In this document: in pieces, positions 42,415 through 52,072 of the stretch
Layout: each line of letters opens with the position of its first letter
Numbering within the stretch: the stretch's first letter is position 1
Assembly (NCBI GenBank): GCA_029784825.1
Contig: JAFMAU010000006.1
Span: forward strand, 19,191-83,190
DNA length: 64,000 nucleotides
Direction: 5' to 3'
DNA from: Nitrososphaerota archaeon
GTDB lineage: Archaea > Thermoproteota > Nitrososphaeria > Nitrososphaerales > UBA183
Position numbers and translations under genes: made by a program
Notes under the pieces: generated by a model
Database searches by the model: none
The model's input: only the letters and a program-made list of their open reading frames with translations
What the model was told of the DNA's origin: nothing

Positions 42415-45400
42415 TTGCGGAACCGAGCACTTACAGCCGCTCTTGTTCTTTCTGTCGTCTGTCTTCTCTCGTTGTCCTTCCTCCAGGCGCTGCCGGTCGC
42501 CACAGCGCAGGCGGTCGGACACGACACCGTTCATGCGACCGTGCCGCAGGGATTCAAGCTGAAGGGCGCGGCGCCGACAGCGCTGCCCGTGCTGGCGAGC
42601 ATCGCCATTCCCCTGCGAAACGTTGACCTGCTCGGCTCCCTGGTCAGACAGGTCTCCGACCCCGCCTCGCCCATGTTCCGGCAGTTCGTGTCCGACCAGC
42701 AGATCGCCCAGGACTTCCTTCCCACTGTCCAGTACGACAGCATGATGCAATACCTCTCAACAACCCCGCTGAATGTGCAGTTCACCGCCCTCGACTCTGT
42801 GATCGTCGTCCAAGGGACAGCCGCCCAGATCGGCGAGTACCTCGGAGCAGGCGTGAGCGTCTACTCCAACGGCACGGCTTCGTACTACATGGCCTCCTCC
42901 CCGACGTTCCATGGTGCCTTCCTCTACGCTTCCAACGCCACGTCGGTCTTCGCGAAGAGGGCTGTGACCGCGCAGTCCTCGGCGGGCGCCAACGTCACCT
43001 TCACCTCCTCGGCATTCTCGGCGAAGCAGCTGCAGGCCGTCTACAACGCGACCGGTCTCTACGCCCTTGGAATCAACGGCACGGGCAAGACCATAGGCAT
43101 ACTGGACTGGTTCGGTTCGCCCACCATAGCCCAGGATCTGAAGCTGTTCGACAGGGCGTTCGGGCTCGCCGACCCGAAGTTCCAGGTCATACCCATTGGC
43201 CCCTACGACCCCAACCTTGGTGCCTACACGGGGTGGAGCACAGAGATCTCGCTGGACGTCGAGGTGTCCCACGCCATGGCGCCCGCGGCCAACGTCGACC
43301 TGTACATAGCCAACAACGCGCTCAGCCAGGCGGACGCGATAGCCGCAGTGGTCAGCGACAACAAGGTGAACACTCTCTCCCAGAGCTACACCTTCCCCGA
43401 ATGGGTGTTCAACGAACTGCCTCCCCAGGTCTTCGAATTCAACGCCCTCCTGCCGGACATGTACTACCAGCTGGGGGCACTGAAGGGGATCACCTTCGCC
43501 GGGTCCACGGGCGACACTGGAGGCAGCGGATCCACGAGCGGCGTGGAGGGCGAGCTTGGTTACCCTGCATCTTCGCCGTACGTCACCGCCCTCGGAGGGA
43601 CCCAGACCTACTTCTCGGGGAGCAGCTTCAAGCAGACGGCATGGTCGAACATCGGTTTCGTGCCCAACGGAGTGAACTACGGCGGCAGCACCGGAGGGGT
43701 CAGCATCCTGGAGCCAACTCCGTGGTACCAGAGCGGCTTTCCCATCCCTCCCACCTTCCCCAACGGCAGGATGAACCCCGACGTCTCGCTGCAGGGAGGG
43801 GTCGACCCTGGCACCTACATAGTCGACTCTGGGAACGTCGTCGTTGAGGGCGGTACTTCCGAATCATCTCCGCTGTTCGCCGGCCTCGTGACGCTGGTCG
43901 ACCAGTATCTGGGGTCGGTCGACAAGCAAGCCGCTACGGGCGTCGGCCTGATCAACCCGTTCCTCTACCAGCTCGCAGATAACCCCGCGGCCTACTCCAA
44001 GGCCTTCAGCCAGATCAATTTCGGTTACAACGTCCCATGGACGACCTCCTCCCGGTACAACCTGGTCACCGGGCTCGGCGCTCCGAACATAGGCGAGATT
44101 GCGTCTCTTTACGCGTCCGCCCAGAGGCGGCCCGGTCTCAACATCACCGTGCAGCTTTCGAGGGGTTCGGACACCTACGGGCTGGAGCAGACGCCCGGCA
44201 GCACCCTCACCGTCGGCGCAACGATTCTGGGGCCCTCTGGCAGCGTCACGACAGGCACCTTCACAGCCGAGATGGTGACGCTTGCCGGTCAGACCCCCGT
44301 CGCCCTGTCCTACAACTCCGGGCTCGGGCTCTGGACGGGCATCGTGAAGATGGGGTCGCAGTCGGGCGTGGCATACATCCAAGTCCAGGGCAGCAGCGGA
44401 GGGCTCTCGGGGTCGGCCATGGCAACCTTCTTCGCAGGTTACTTCGGGCAGTTCTACTCGCCGCTCGCGACAGACCCGTGGTCCACAATCGGCGGCCTGA
44501 GCATCATAGTCCAGTCGCTCACCTTGGACGGAAAACTGGCTCCGGCTCCGTCGGTGCAGCTCCAGGTGGATTCGTATTCAATCCTCAACAACCAATACTC
44601 GAAGGCGGACTCGGTCACGCTCCAGCCGGGCGCGGACCCTGTGGTGGGACCGGTGTACGAGGCGAACGTCAACTCGAGCTTGCCCAGCGGACCCGCCACC
44701 ATGGTCCTGGGAGGCGGCACCTTCGGCTACCTGCCCTTCGTAAGCGGCGTCTATCTGCAGACGGCCTACATCTACCCTGAAGTGGCCGCCGAGCCAGGTT
44801 CAGTCGCAGCGGGCCAGAAGCTCACCATCATAGCCGACCCCATCGCTCCCCTCAACCTCTACTACACGACCTCTCAGGAGACCGGTTCGCTCTTCGGCAT
44901 CGACCTTGAGTTCGGTTCCAACGTGACAGCCTATCTCGTGGACAGCCACGGGGGCACGCTGAGCACGGGCCATCTTGCCTACCAGGCGTGCACCGAGGCG
45001 CTGCGGGTCTGCGGCAACGGCGCCAAGAACTTGAACGGCTACCTTCAGATACCTTCCGGCCTCTCGGCGGGCCTCTACACCATCCTCCTGACGGCCAACT
45101 ACAGCTCGGTCACAGTGGGCCAGACGGTCAACGGGAGCTTCTTCAGCCAGGTCTGGGTCTCGGCCGGGGCGCTGACTCCGAAGGTTACAGTGCTTCCTGG
45201 GCCGGTCAGCGCCAAGAACGCGGAGCGCGCGTCCAGCCAGGGCTCACTCTTCCAGGGCCAGAAGGCCCACGTTGTGGCCCAGATTTCATACCCCAACGGG
45301 ACTGCGGCGAAGTACGGGGAATTCACTGCGGCGGTCTACCCGCAGGAGCTCGCCAACTCGTACACGTCCATAATACACGAGGTCTACGCCGCCGGAGCCC

Positions 45401-46413
45401 TCACGACGCTGGTCTACAATCCGGCCATGGGCGCCTGGGTCGGCAACCTTACGCTTCCTTCCCCGTACAACGCCGGCGACCTCACGGTGGTCAACGGCAA
45501 TTCCCTCTACTATTCGGGGCCATATGACGCCTACGTCAGCGGAATCACGGCGGACGGCTTTCCGACTACCACGGCCATCTCCGCCCAGAGCGGCTTCTTC
45601 ATCGAGCCCTACACCTACATGACGGGCGCCGTCACTTCCCTCCCTCAGACCAGCGGCCTCGTCTTCAGCGGAGCCACGCTCGACTCGGCGGGCAGCCTCA
45701 CCGGAGACCTCTTCATCGGATCGAACACAGTATCCGGCGGGTCGGTGGCCATCACTGGGTCCCAGATCAAGGGCACGCTCACCATCACCAACTCCCAGGC
45801 GACGCTGACCGGCGTGTCTGGAGGAGACATCAACGCGGTGAACAGCAAGCTTGTGCTGCTCGATTCAAGCGTCGGAACCCTCACTCTTACCGGCTCGAAC
45901 GTGACGCTCTTGGACTCCTCATACCAGCAGGTGTCCCCCGCGCAGGCCGTCATATCGTTCGGCGCCGTCTCCCCCCAGCCGGCAAGCGGCCAGTTCGACG
46001 TCACGGCCAGCGTCGCTGGGAGCCTCCTCGCGGCGGGGAGCGTGAGCATGACGGTGGACGGCTCCAAGGTAACCCCGACCGTGACCGCTTCGCCCTCGGG
46101 CCTGACAGCGACGGCTTCCTTGGACGCTTCGAGCCTGGCTGACGGAGTCCACGTCGTGGCTGTGACGGCAACGCAGTCCGACGGGATATCTGCCGCGGCC
46201 TCCACCTTCGTGACCACCGACAGTCACATCTCCGCCCTCGACGCGAGTCTGCAGCAGGCCGGCCAGCAGCTGGCCAACCTCACGAGCCAGCTGAAGAGCA
46301 ACGGGCAGCAGCTGGGAACGGCCATGAACTTCACCTACGGACTCGGCGTGGTGGCAGCGGTGGCCGTCGCTGTGGCAGTGATGGCCCTGCGGCGCAAGCC
46401 GGCTGCGGCATAG
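42415..46413 (+). CDS. Giant secreted S53 (sedolisin/kumamolisin) peptidase with membrane anchor
   Basis: 1332 residues from TTG 42415. A signal peptide (about 1-32) is followed by a pro-kumamolisin activation domain (about 40-190) and the S53 catalytic domain (about 200-570). Catalytic acids lie in STEISLDVEVSHAMAPAANV, the oxyanion Asp in STGDTGGSGS, and the nucleophile in VVEGGTSESSPLFAG. About 700 residues of beta-rich repeats follow, then a coiled stretch and a C-terminal membrane helix with a basic tail. It is an acid-active extracellular protease held at the surface, probably for protein feeding. Confidence 0.92.
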   Translation: MRNRALTAALVLSVVCLLSLSFLQALPVATAQAVGHDTVHATVPQGFKLKGAAPTALPVLASIAIPLRNVDLLGSLVRQVSDPASPMFRQFVSDQQIAQDFLPTVQYDSMMQYLSTTPLNVQFTALDSVIVVQGTAAQIGEYLGAGVSVYSNGTASYYMASSPTFHGAFLYASNATSVFAKRAVTAQSSAGANVTFTSSAFSAKQLQAVYNATGLYALGINGTGKTIGILDWFGSPTIAQDLKLFDRAFGLADPKFQVIPIGPYDPNLGAYTGWSTEISLDVEVSHAMAPAANVDLYIANNALSQADAIAAVVSDNKVNTLSQSYTFPEWVFNELPPQVFEFNALLPDMYYQLGALKGITFAGSTGDTGGSGSTSGVEGELGYPASSPYVTALGGTQTYFSGSSFKQTAWSNIGFVPNGVNYGGSTGGVSILEPTPWYQSGFPIPPTFPNGRMNPDVSLQGGVDPGTYIVDSGNVVVEGGTSESSPLFAGLVTLVDQYLGSVDKQAATGVGLINPFLYQLADNPAAYSKAFSQINFGYNVPWTTSSRYNLVTGLGAPNIGEIASLYASAQRRPGLNITVQLSRGSDTYGLEQTPGSTLTVGATILGPSGSVTTGTFTAEMVTLAGQTPVALSYNSGLGLWTGIVKMGSQSGVAYIQVQGSSGGLSGSAMATFFAGYFGQFYSPLATDPWSTIGGLSIIVQSLTLDGKLAPAPSVQLQVDSYSILNNQYSKADSVTLQPGADPVVGPVYEANVNSSLPSGPATMVLGGGTFGYLPFVSGVYLQTAYIYPEVAAEPGSVAAGQKLTIIADPIAPLNLYYTTSQETGSLFGIDLEFGSNVTAYLVDSHGGTLSTGHLAYQACTEALRVCGNGAKNLNGYLQIPSGLSAGLYTILLTANYSSVTVGQTVNGSFFSQVWVSAGALTPKVTVLPGPVSAKNAERASSQGSLFQGQKAHVVAQISYPNGTAAKYGEFTAAVYPQELANSYTSIIHEVYAAGALTTLVYNPAMGAWVGNLTLPSPYNAGDLTVVNGNSLYYSGPYDAYVSGITADGFPTTTAISAQSGFFIEPYTYMTGAVTSLPQTSGLVFSGATLDSAGSLTGDLFIGSNTVSGGSVAITGSQIKGTLTITNSQATLTGVSGGDINAVNSKLVLLDSSVGTLTLTGSNVTLLDSSYQQVSPAQAVISFGAVSPQPASGQFDVTASVAGSLLAAGSVSMTVDGSKVTPTVTASPSGLTATASLDASSLADGVHVVAVTATQSDGISAAASTFVTTDSHISALDASLQQAGQQLANLTSQLKSNGQQLGTAMNFTYGLGVVAAVAVAVAVMALRRKPAAA

Positions 46414-46472
46414 CCGCATCCAAGTCCGCCGGACAGACTTAAGACGGTTCGAGTGGCCGGCCCCTCACCGCC

Positions 46473-47168
46473 TTGAAGGTCATCCCCGACGACGTCAGGC
46501 TGAACGGCACCGCCTTGATAGCAGGTTTCCACGGCATCGGCGCGACAGGCTACTGGACGGTCAAGTTCCTGGTGAACGAGCTGAAGGCCAAGCGAAGGTG
46601 CTTTCTCGACTACGAGGAGGCGCCCGCCGTTGCCACGTTCTCGTCGGGAGGCATCGCCACCCCCTACGAGGTCTACGGAGCGCCCGGCCTCTCGCTCCTG
46701 AAGGCAGAGGTCTCGCCGGTCAGGGAAAGGGAGAATCAATTCTTCAGGGAGCTCGCCTCCTGGATAGCAGTAAGCGGCGCCAGGGAGGTCGCCCTGGTCG
46801 GGGGCCTGGACGAGTCGTTGAAGGCTGACGGGGACGCCTACAAGGTCGTGATGACGTCTGCGTTCAGCCGGGGCGGGGGCCTGCCAGGCGAGCCGACGCT
46901 CGACGAGGACAAGATCATCGTGGGCCCCGTCGCATCGCTCCTGAACCTGTTCGAGATGAGCGGCTTCCCCGCCTACGCCGTACTCGCATACTCTAGCACC
47001 GAGCGCGTCGACCCGCGGGCTTCGGCCGTGGCTGTGAGGTTCCTCGCTTCAAGATACGGCTTCGAGGCAGACACTGCGCCGCTGATCAAGGGCGCCGAGG
47101 TGCTCGAGGGCGAGATGAAGCAGTACGAGGAGAAGGAGAGACGGCCGCCCTCCTCGGTCTACTCTTGA
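46473..47168 (+). CDS. PAC2-family protein (proteasome assembly chaperone-like)
   Basis: 231 residues from TTG 46473. PAC2 hallmarks are GTALIAGFHGIGATGYWTVK at the start, a central REVALVGGLDES and FEMSGFPAYAVLAYSS. Such proteins bind the proteasome alpha ring through a C-terminal HbYX motif; the terminus here ends in SVYS rather than a clean HbYX. The last 83 bases overlap the convergent archaeosine transglycosylase gene. Confidence 0.88.
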   Translation: MKVIPDDVRLNGTALIAGFHGIGATGYWTVKFLVNELKAKRRCFLDYEEAPAVATFSSGGIATPYEVYGAPGLSLLKAEVSPVRERENQFFRELASWIAVSGAREVALVGGLDESLKADGDAYKVVMTSAFSRGGGLPGEPTLDEDKIIVGPVASLLNLFEMSGFPAYAVLAYSSTERVDPRASAVAVRFLASRYGFEADTAPLIKGAEVLEGEMKQYEEKERRPPSSVYS

Positions 47169-48633
47169 CCCTCGGCATCTCGATCCGGCCGGAGCGGTCC
47201 ATGGCCGCCAGGACGACCCGCGAATAGCCCATCCTCCTCAGGACGCCGACCGCCTCCTTCTCGAGGCCGCCGTCGAGCGTTTCCGCAGAGTTCACAGTCT
47301 GGGTGAACGGATAGACGAAGTCGAGTTCCGCCGGATAGGGGCCCAGCTGCGGATGAAGCCTGTAGACGTCGCAATCCCGCAGTCCTCCTCCATCACCAAC
47401 CGCCCTGAGCCTCCCCATCGGGATGGGCTCCTCCCCTCCGAGAAGGACCGCAGTCTTCGAGGACCTCCGAATCGCCCCCCGAAGCGACGTCCGGGCTGAT
47501 TCGAGCTCCGGCCGCGCTGAATCTTGGGCGCTCCGAACAAAAAGGCCTTTGTCCTTCATGGCAGGCGTGCCGAGCAGGAGGAGCTTCGACTTTGATGCGA
47601 AGACCCTGAATGCCTCGCGAAGCCTGGGGTGGACCATGGCCCTCTCCTCCACGAGGTCCCAGAGGCGGCCCTCCGCTATGGCCTCCTTGCAGAGTTCCAC
47701 TTCCTTTCTGAGGAGGTGGAGGTTGTGGGTGGCCAGCAGCCGGGTCCTGTCGCGCGCCTCAAGGTCCAGAAAGTCCTTCGCCGTCCTTCCCCTGCACACT
47801 GGGCAGCTGCAGGGGAGATACTTCATCTCCCTCAGGATCGACGCGCCGCGCTCGGTCATGTAGCGCCCCGCGCGGGCGAACAGGATGTAGCTGGCGGAAT
47901 CGAAGGTGTCGCACCCCAGTGCGATCGAGATGGGCATGGAGTGGGGGTGGCCTGCGCCGAAAAGGTGGAGCGGAACGGAGTAGGGCATCTGCTTGCGGGC
48001 AGCCGCGATCATCTCCACGAGCTCTGGGTACATGTAGTTCTCCATGACTTGGACCGGGCTGCCCAAAGCGAGATAGCTGAAACCGCCCGCGACCAGGGCC
48101 TTGGACGACCTCGCCAGGATGTCAGCGAACAGCCCGCCTTGGACCGGGCCGAGCCAGGCGGTCCCTGTCTCCGCGAACTCCTTCAATGTGGCTAGGGCGT
48201 TCTTGGTGCTGTACTCTTCGGTCTCCGAGGCGTGCTTCCTCGAAGCAGTGAAACCCGTCGGCCTGTCCAGGGTCACAGCGAGGTCGGAGCCCATCTTCGA
48301 TTGGAAGTCCGCGATCTCGCGGTAGCCGACGTCAAGGTCGCCATACTCGAGCACCTGGTATCCTCCCGAGTCCGTCATCAGCACGCCGTCGTACCCGAGG
48401 AGGTGGTGTATTCCGCTGCGGATCGCCTCTTCCCTGCGCCTCTTGTACAGGATGTACGAGTTGGTCATGATGCCATCGAAGCCCATGCCTTTGATCTCTT
48501 GTATTCCGACAGACTGTACCACCGGGTGTATGACCGGGAACAGGCAGGGCGTCTCGAGCTTCCTGCCGTTGACAGTGATCGTGCCTATCCTGCCGAGGAG
48601 GTCGCTCTCTTTCACCTCGTAGGAGAAGCCCAT
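47086..48633 (-). CDS. tgtA: Archaeosine tRNA-guanine transglycosylase
   Basis: 515 residues from ATG 48633, with GATAAATAG about 25 bases upstream. The TIM-barrel has the acceptor Asp in LMTDSGGYQVLEYGD, the second Asp in VTLDRPTGF, the recognition GPVQGGLF, and the zinc site CSCPVCRG followed by His in LATHNLHLL. It swaps G15 of tRNA for preQ0 on the way to archaeosine. After a C1/C2-like part the protein ends in an Arg/Pro-rich tail; no PUA domain is visible, so it may be a split form. Confidence 0.93.
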   Translation of the reverse strand: MGFSYEVKESDLLGRIGTITVNGRKLETPCLFPVIHPVVQSVGIQEIKGMGFDGIMTNSYILYKRRREEAIRSGIHHLLGYDGVLMTDSGGYQVLEYGDLDVGYREIADFQSKMGSDLAVTLDRPTGFTASRKHASETEEYSTKNALATLKEFAETGTAWLGPVQGGLFADILARSSKALVAGGFSYLALGSPVQVMENYMYPELVEMIAAARKQMPYSVPLHLFGAGHPHSMPISIALGCDTFDSASYILFARAGRYMTERGASILREMKYLPCSCPVCRGRTAKDFLDLEARDRTRLLATHNLHLLRKEVELCKEAIAEGRLWDLVEERAMVHPRLREAFRVFASKSKLLLLGTPAMKDKGLFVRSAQDSARPELESARTSLRGAIRRSSKTAVLLGGEEPIPMGRLRAVGDGGGLRDCDVYRLHPQLGPYPAELDFVYPFTQTVNSAETLDGGLEKEAVGVLRRMGYSRVVLAAMDRSGRIEMPRVKSRPRRAAVSPSPRTASSRPRAPRRP

Positions 48634-48799
48634 GGCAGACCGTTTCGCGCCTCTGCCCTATTTATCGGGTCTCTTCGCCTTGCAGGCCAGCGGGGCGGTG
48701 CCATGGTTCCCCGCGGCAGGGGTGACTGGCCGCATTGGGCCCGAGTTCGCGCGGCGCTTGAGCCTGCCCGAGTCCGAGGCGGGCGTCTCCATACAGTCT

Positions 48800-48806
48800 T
48801 AAATCC
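48800..48806 (+). promoter_or_regulatory. TATA box of the glycosyltransferase gene
   Basis: TTAAATC, about 22-28 bases before GTG 48828. Confidence 0.45.
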
Positions 48807-48827
48807 CCAAGACGCCGCGCGCCATTC

Positions 48828-50378
48828 GTGGAGGTTGAGCGGGTCCCAGGGGCCCCCGCGGCTGAGACACGCTGGAGAGGGCTTGCCAAGGCTGGGGGAG
48901 AGATTGCCGTCCTTGGTCTGCTCGCTCTGGCGCTCCTTCTTTTCCTGAACGCCTACTCGAGCTCAGGCTGGCTGGTGCTCGGCGCGCAGACCGCCGCCGG
49001 GGTCTTCGCGGGCGGGCTCCTGATCGCGCTCGTCGCGGGGCTGAGGCACGCGTGGATTGCCCGACCCGACCTCAGGAAGCCAGTACTCTTCGTCGTAATC
49101 ATCGCCGTCGCTGTCTTCGCGGCTCACATGTACGTGATCAACTCGCCGCCCACCGACCAGTGCACCAACTCCAGCAAGCTCGGCTGCGTCATGGACGAGG
49201 TCTTCTACGTCCCGGCTGCCCAGACGCTGCTCCAGGGGAACCAGTGCGCGCCATACGCCGATAACTGCAACATGGAGCATCCGTTCCTTGCAAAGGCGCT
49301 CATAGCATCCGGAACTGCCATCTTTGGGTCGAACGACTTCGGCTGGCGCTTCTTCAACGCCCTGCTCGGCAGTCTGAGCATACCTCTCCTCTTCGGGCTG
49401 GTCTACATGCTTTCAGGAAACAAGAGGCTCTCGTACTTCTCAGCTTTCCTGTTCTCCGTTGACACCATGTTCTTCGTCCACTCGTCTGTGGCGCTCATCG
49501 ATGTCCCTGCAATCTTCTTCTCTCTGCTGGCCTTCATCATCTACTTCTGGAAGGCGAAGTTCTGGCGCATCGACAACGTCGTAGCCTCGGGCCTCGTCTT
49601 CGGGGTGGCCCTCCTCTCGAAGGAGGTTGCAGTCTTCGCCATAGCCGCGATCTTCACCTACCAGCTGCTCTTCGCTGAAGGCTCGTTCAGGCACGTCGCC
49701 CTGGAAGCCTCGAAGCTGGTGCTGGCGGCCGCCCTCGTGTTCTTCGTCGGGCTGCAGTCCTATGACATCCTCTTCGCCGCTGCCAAGGTGCCGACCTTCA
49801 TCCAGCACATCGAGTTCATCTTCAAGTACGGAGGCTCTCTGGTCGGGGGAGGCTGGAAGGACCCGGTTCTGGGGCGTTACATCACCCCGCTGGACTGGCT
49901 GGTCTACTATTCTCCTGTCTCCTACCTTGTCACGACCGTAACGGTCACAGTGACCGGCGGGGCGACGGTCACGACGCTGTCCTACATCGGAGTCGGCTTC
50001 TACGGAGTCAACAACGTCATCGTCCTCTGGCTCGTGTTCGTCTGGGTGCCGATAGTGCTGTACAGGCTGCTCAAGAAGCGGCCGGAGGGCGAATCTATCA
50101 GCAGGGACGACAGGACGATGCTGGTGATGCTGGTCTGGTTCGCCTGGTCTTACCTTCCCTACATCGTCCTTTGGCTCTACGGAAGGGTGACCTATCCGTT
50201 CTACATACTGCCCGCAGTCCCCGCGCTTGCGACGGGCGCGGCGTACTTCGTCACGCGGGACTGGTTCCCGAAGAAGGTGGTCTGGTTCTACCTGGCCGCC
50301 GCGTTCGCGTGGTTCGTCTGGTACTTCCCGCTGAAGGACTTCCTTCCCACTGTCCTGCGCGCCGCCCTTGGGCACTGA
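48828..50378 (+). CDS. GT39-like dolichyl-phosphate-mannose protein mannosyltransferase
   Basis: 516 residues from GTG 48828 with about 11 membrane helices. A long outer loop after helix 3 has the acidic motif (CVMDEVFYVPAAQTL) and NMEHPFLAKALIASG, as in PMT/ArnT-type transferases, followed by FGWRFFNALLGSLSIPLLFG. It would transfer sugar from a polyprenyl-phosphate donor to a surface protein or lipid. It ties in with the flippase and WbsX protein of this window. Confidence 0.85.
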   Translation: MEVERVPGAPAAETRWRGLAKAGGEIAVLGLLALALLLFLNAYSSSGWLVLGAQTAAGVFAGGLLIALVAGLRHAWIARPDLRKPVLFVVIIAVAVFAAHMYVINSPPTDQCTNSSKLGCVMDEVFYVPAAQTLLQGNQCAPYADNCNMEHPFLAKALIASGTAIFGSNDFGWRFFNALLGSLSIPLLFGLVYMLSGNKRLSYFSAFLFSVDTMFFVHSSVALIDVPAIFFSLLAFIIYFWKAKFWRIDNVVASGLVFGVALLSKEVAVFAIAAIFTYQLLFAEGSFRHVALEASKLVLAAALVFFVGLQSYDILFAAAKVPTFIQHIEFIFKYGGSLVGGGWKDPVLGRYITPLDWLVYYSPVSYLVTTVTVTVTGGATVTTLSYIGVGFYGVNNVIVLWLVFVWVPIVLYRLLKKRPEGESISRDDRTMLVMLVWFAWSYLPYIVLWLYGRVTYPFYILPAVPALATGAAYFVTRDWFPKKVVWFYLAAAFAWFVWYFPLKDFLPTVLRAALGH

Positions 50379-50438
50379 TTCAAGCGCCTGTGGAATGGGA
50401 GCACCAAAGAATACGCTAATTAACAAGCAGCAGCAAAC

Positions 50439-51197
50439 TTGCCAGAGGCGAGAGATGTGAGCCGCGTCGCAGAAGTGAAGACCAGGATTTCTTCCGTGGA
50501 GCTGCTGGCCACCCTGAAGAAGACCTACTCCTACAGGGAGCTGTCGGCCGTCCTCGGGCTCTCCGCACCGATCCTGAGCAGGTACGTGAGGGGGCACGTC
50601 CTTCCCAGCGCGTCGAGGTCAGAGAAGTTCATCGCGACTTTCCGGGAGAAGCTGCTCAGGAAGATGATCAACGACTTGGTGAAAGTCACTCCGGACGGCG
50701 CCTACGACATCAACGCCGTCGTGTCCAACGTCGGCCTGCTCCGTCAGATCGCGAAAGTTGTCTACAGCGAGTTCAGCCTCGTCAACGTGGACAAGGTGCT
50801 GACCATGGAGGTCGACGGAGTCCCCCTGGCGGTCGAGGTAGCGGGCGAGTTCAACGTCAACGTCGCGGTAGCCAGGGCGGAACGAGAGCTCGGAGTAGAG
50901 GACCACCTCGAGCAGAAGGTAGTCTACTCCCCGTCCTCAGTGAAGTATCTCTTCATACCGCGCAGCGCCCTGAAGAAGGGCGAGCACGTCCTGATCGTCG
51001 ACGACATGGTGAGGACTGGGATCACCATCGAGGCCCTCGCCAACCTCGCCGAGAAGGCGCGTGCCAAGATAGTGGGCGTCTTCTCAATAGCGTCACTGGA
51101 CCAGTCGATGCCCAAGCTGAAGAGCCGGCTGGGGCTGACCTGCCAGATCGAGTCGCTCATCAGCCTCGAGCAGAAGGCGAAGCACTACAAGTTCTAG
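50439..51197 (+). CDS. Phosphoribosyltransferase-like transcription regulator
   Basis: 252 residues from TTG 50439, with a TATA-like GCTAATTAAC upstream. The N-terminus (about 20-70) is a helix-turn-helix (KKTYSYRELSAVLGLSAPI, then LSRYVRGHVLPS). The C-terminus is a type I PRTase fold with VLIVDDMVRTGITIEALANL as PRPP loop. In archaea this pairing (GfcR-like) controls sugar or purine genes. It may bind PRPP or a phosphosugar as effector. Next gene 5 bases on. Confidence 0.85.
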   Translation: MPEARDVSRVAEVKTRISSVELLATLKKTYSYRELSAVLGLSAPILSRYVRGHVLPSASRSEKFIATFREKLLRKMINDLVKVTPDGAYDINAVVSNVGLLRQIAKVVYSEFSLVNVDKVLTMEVDGVPLAVEVAGEFNVNVAVARAERELGVEDHLEQKVVYSPSSVKYLFIPRSALKKGEHVLIVDDMVRTGITIEALANLAEKARAKIVGVFSIASLDQSMPKLKSRLGLTCQIESLISLEQKAKHYKF

Positions 51198-51202
51198 CCG
51201 GT

Positions 51203-52072
51203 GTGGGGAACACGGAAAAGCTCACAGTAGACAGCACGTTCGTCTCGGACGCCATACCTCCGAGGATGGGAGCCGCCCACAAGCGCATGAACGGGACCGT
51301 GTGCGTGATAGGCGGGAGCAGGCTCTACCACGGTGCGCCCTTCCTCTGCGCGTCGGGCGCCATGCGGACTGGGGTGGACCTGGTATTCATAGCGGTCCCT
51401 GCAGTCATAGCCACAGCGGTCAGGGCCCTCTCTCCGGACTTCATCGTCGTCCCCCTCCCAGACGCGAAGCTGACCAGGGGCAACGTTGCGAAACTGCTGG
51501 CCTGGGTGGAGCGGTCTGACGCCTACGCCGTCGGGCCCGGACTGGGCCCGCAGAATCCCGAAGAGCTCGCACACTGCGTCAACGAGCTGAAGGGGAGAGG
51601 AAAGGGCCTGGTCCTGGACGCGGACGCCCTGAGGCCCCGGGTCCTAGAGTCGATAAGGAAGACCGCGTCCGTGGTGACGCCCCACGCGAGGGAGTTCGAG
51701 CACCTCTTCGGGGTCGCCCTTCCGGCGGAGACCGAGGCGAGGGAAGGGGTGGTGGCCGACATGGCGAGACGGACTGGAGTGACTGTGCTCCTGAAGGGAC
51801 CGACGGATATCATCAGCGACGGTCAGCGGGTGGGCATCAACGTCACCCATTCTCCGGCCATGACCGTGGGAGGCACCGGAGACGTGTTGACCGGGGTCAC
51901 AGCGGGGCTTGTCGCGAAGGGGGTCCCTCCCTTCGAGGCTGCCTGCTCAGCAGCTTACCTCAACGGCTGCGCCGGATTGGAGGCAGCCCAGGACCTAGGG
52001 CTCCACATTACAGCCACAGACGTCGCAAACAAGCTTGCAAACGTGATGAAAAGGTTCGACAGACTCGTATGA
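51203..52072 (+). CDS. nnrD: ADP-dependent NAD(P)H-hydrate dehydratase
   Basis: 289 residues from GTG 51203. The ribokinase-like fold shows GTVCVIGGSRLYHGAPFLCA, the substrate loop AVGPGLGPQNPEE, VLDADALRP, VVTPHAREFEHLFG and the catalytic TVGGTGDVLTGVTAGLVAKG. It repairs hydrated NADH/NADPH. Only the dehydratase is present; the epimerase half, often fused, is absent here. It overlaps the next gene by 4 bases. Confidence 0.93.
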   Translation: MGNTEKLTVDSTFVSDAIPPRMGAAHKRMNGTVCVIGGSRLYHGAPFLCASGAMRTGVDLVFIAVPAVIATAVRALSPDFIVVPLPDAKLTRGNVAKLLAWVERSDAYAVGPGLGPQNPEELAHCVNELKGRGKGLVLDADALRPRVLESIRKTASVVTPHAREFEHLFGVALPAETEAREGVVADMARRTGVTVLLKGPTDIISDGQRVGINVTHSPAMTVGGTGDVLTGVTAGLVAKGVPPFEAACSAAYLNGCAGLEAAQDLGLHITATDVANKLANVMKRFDRLV

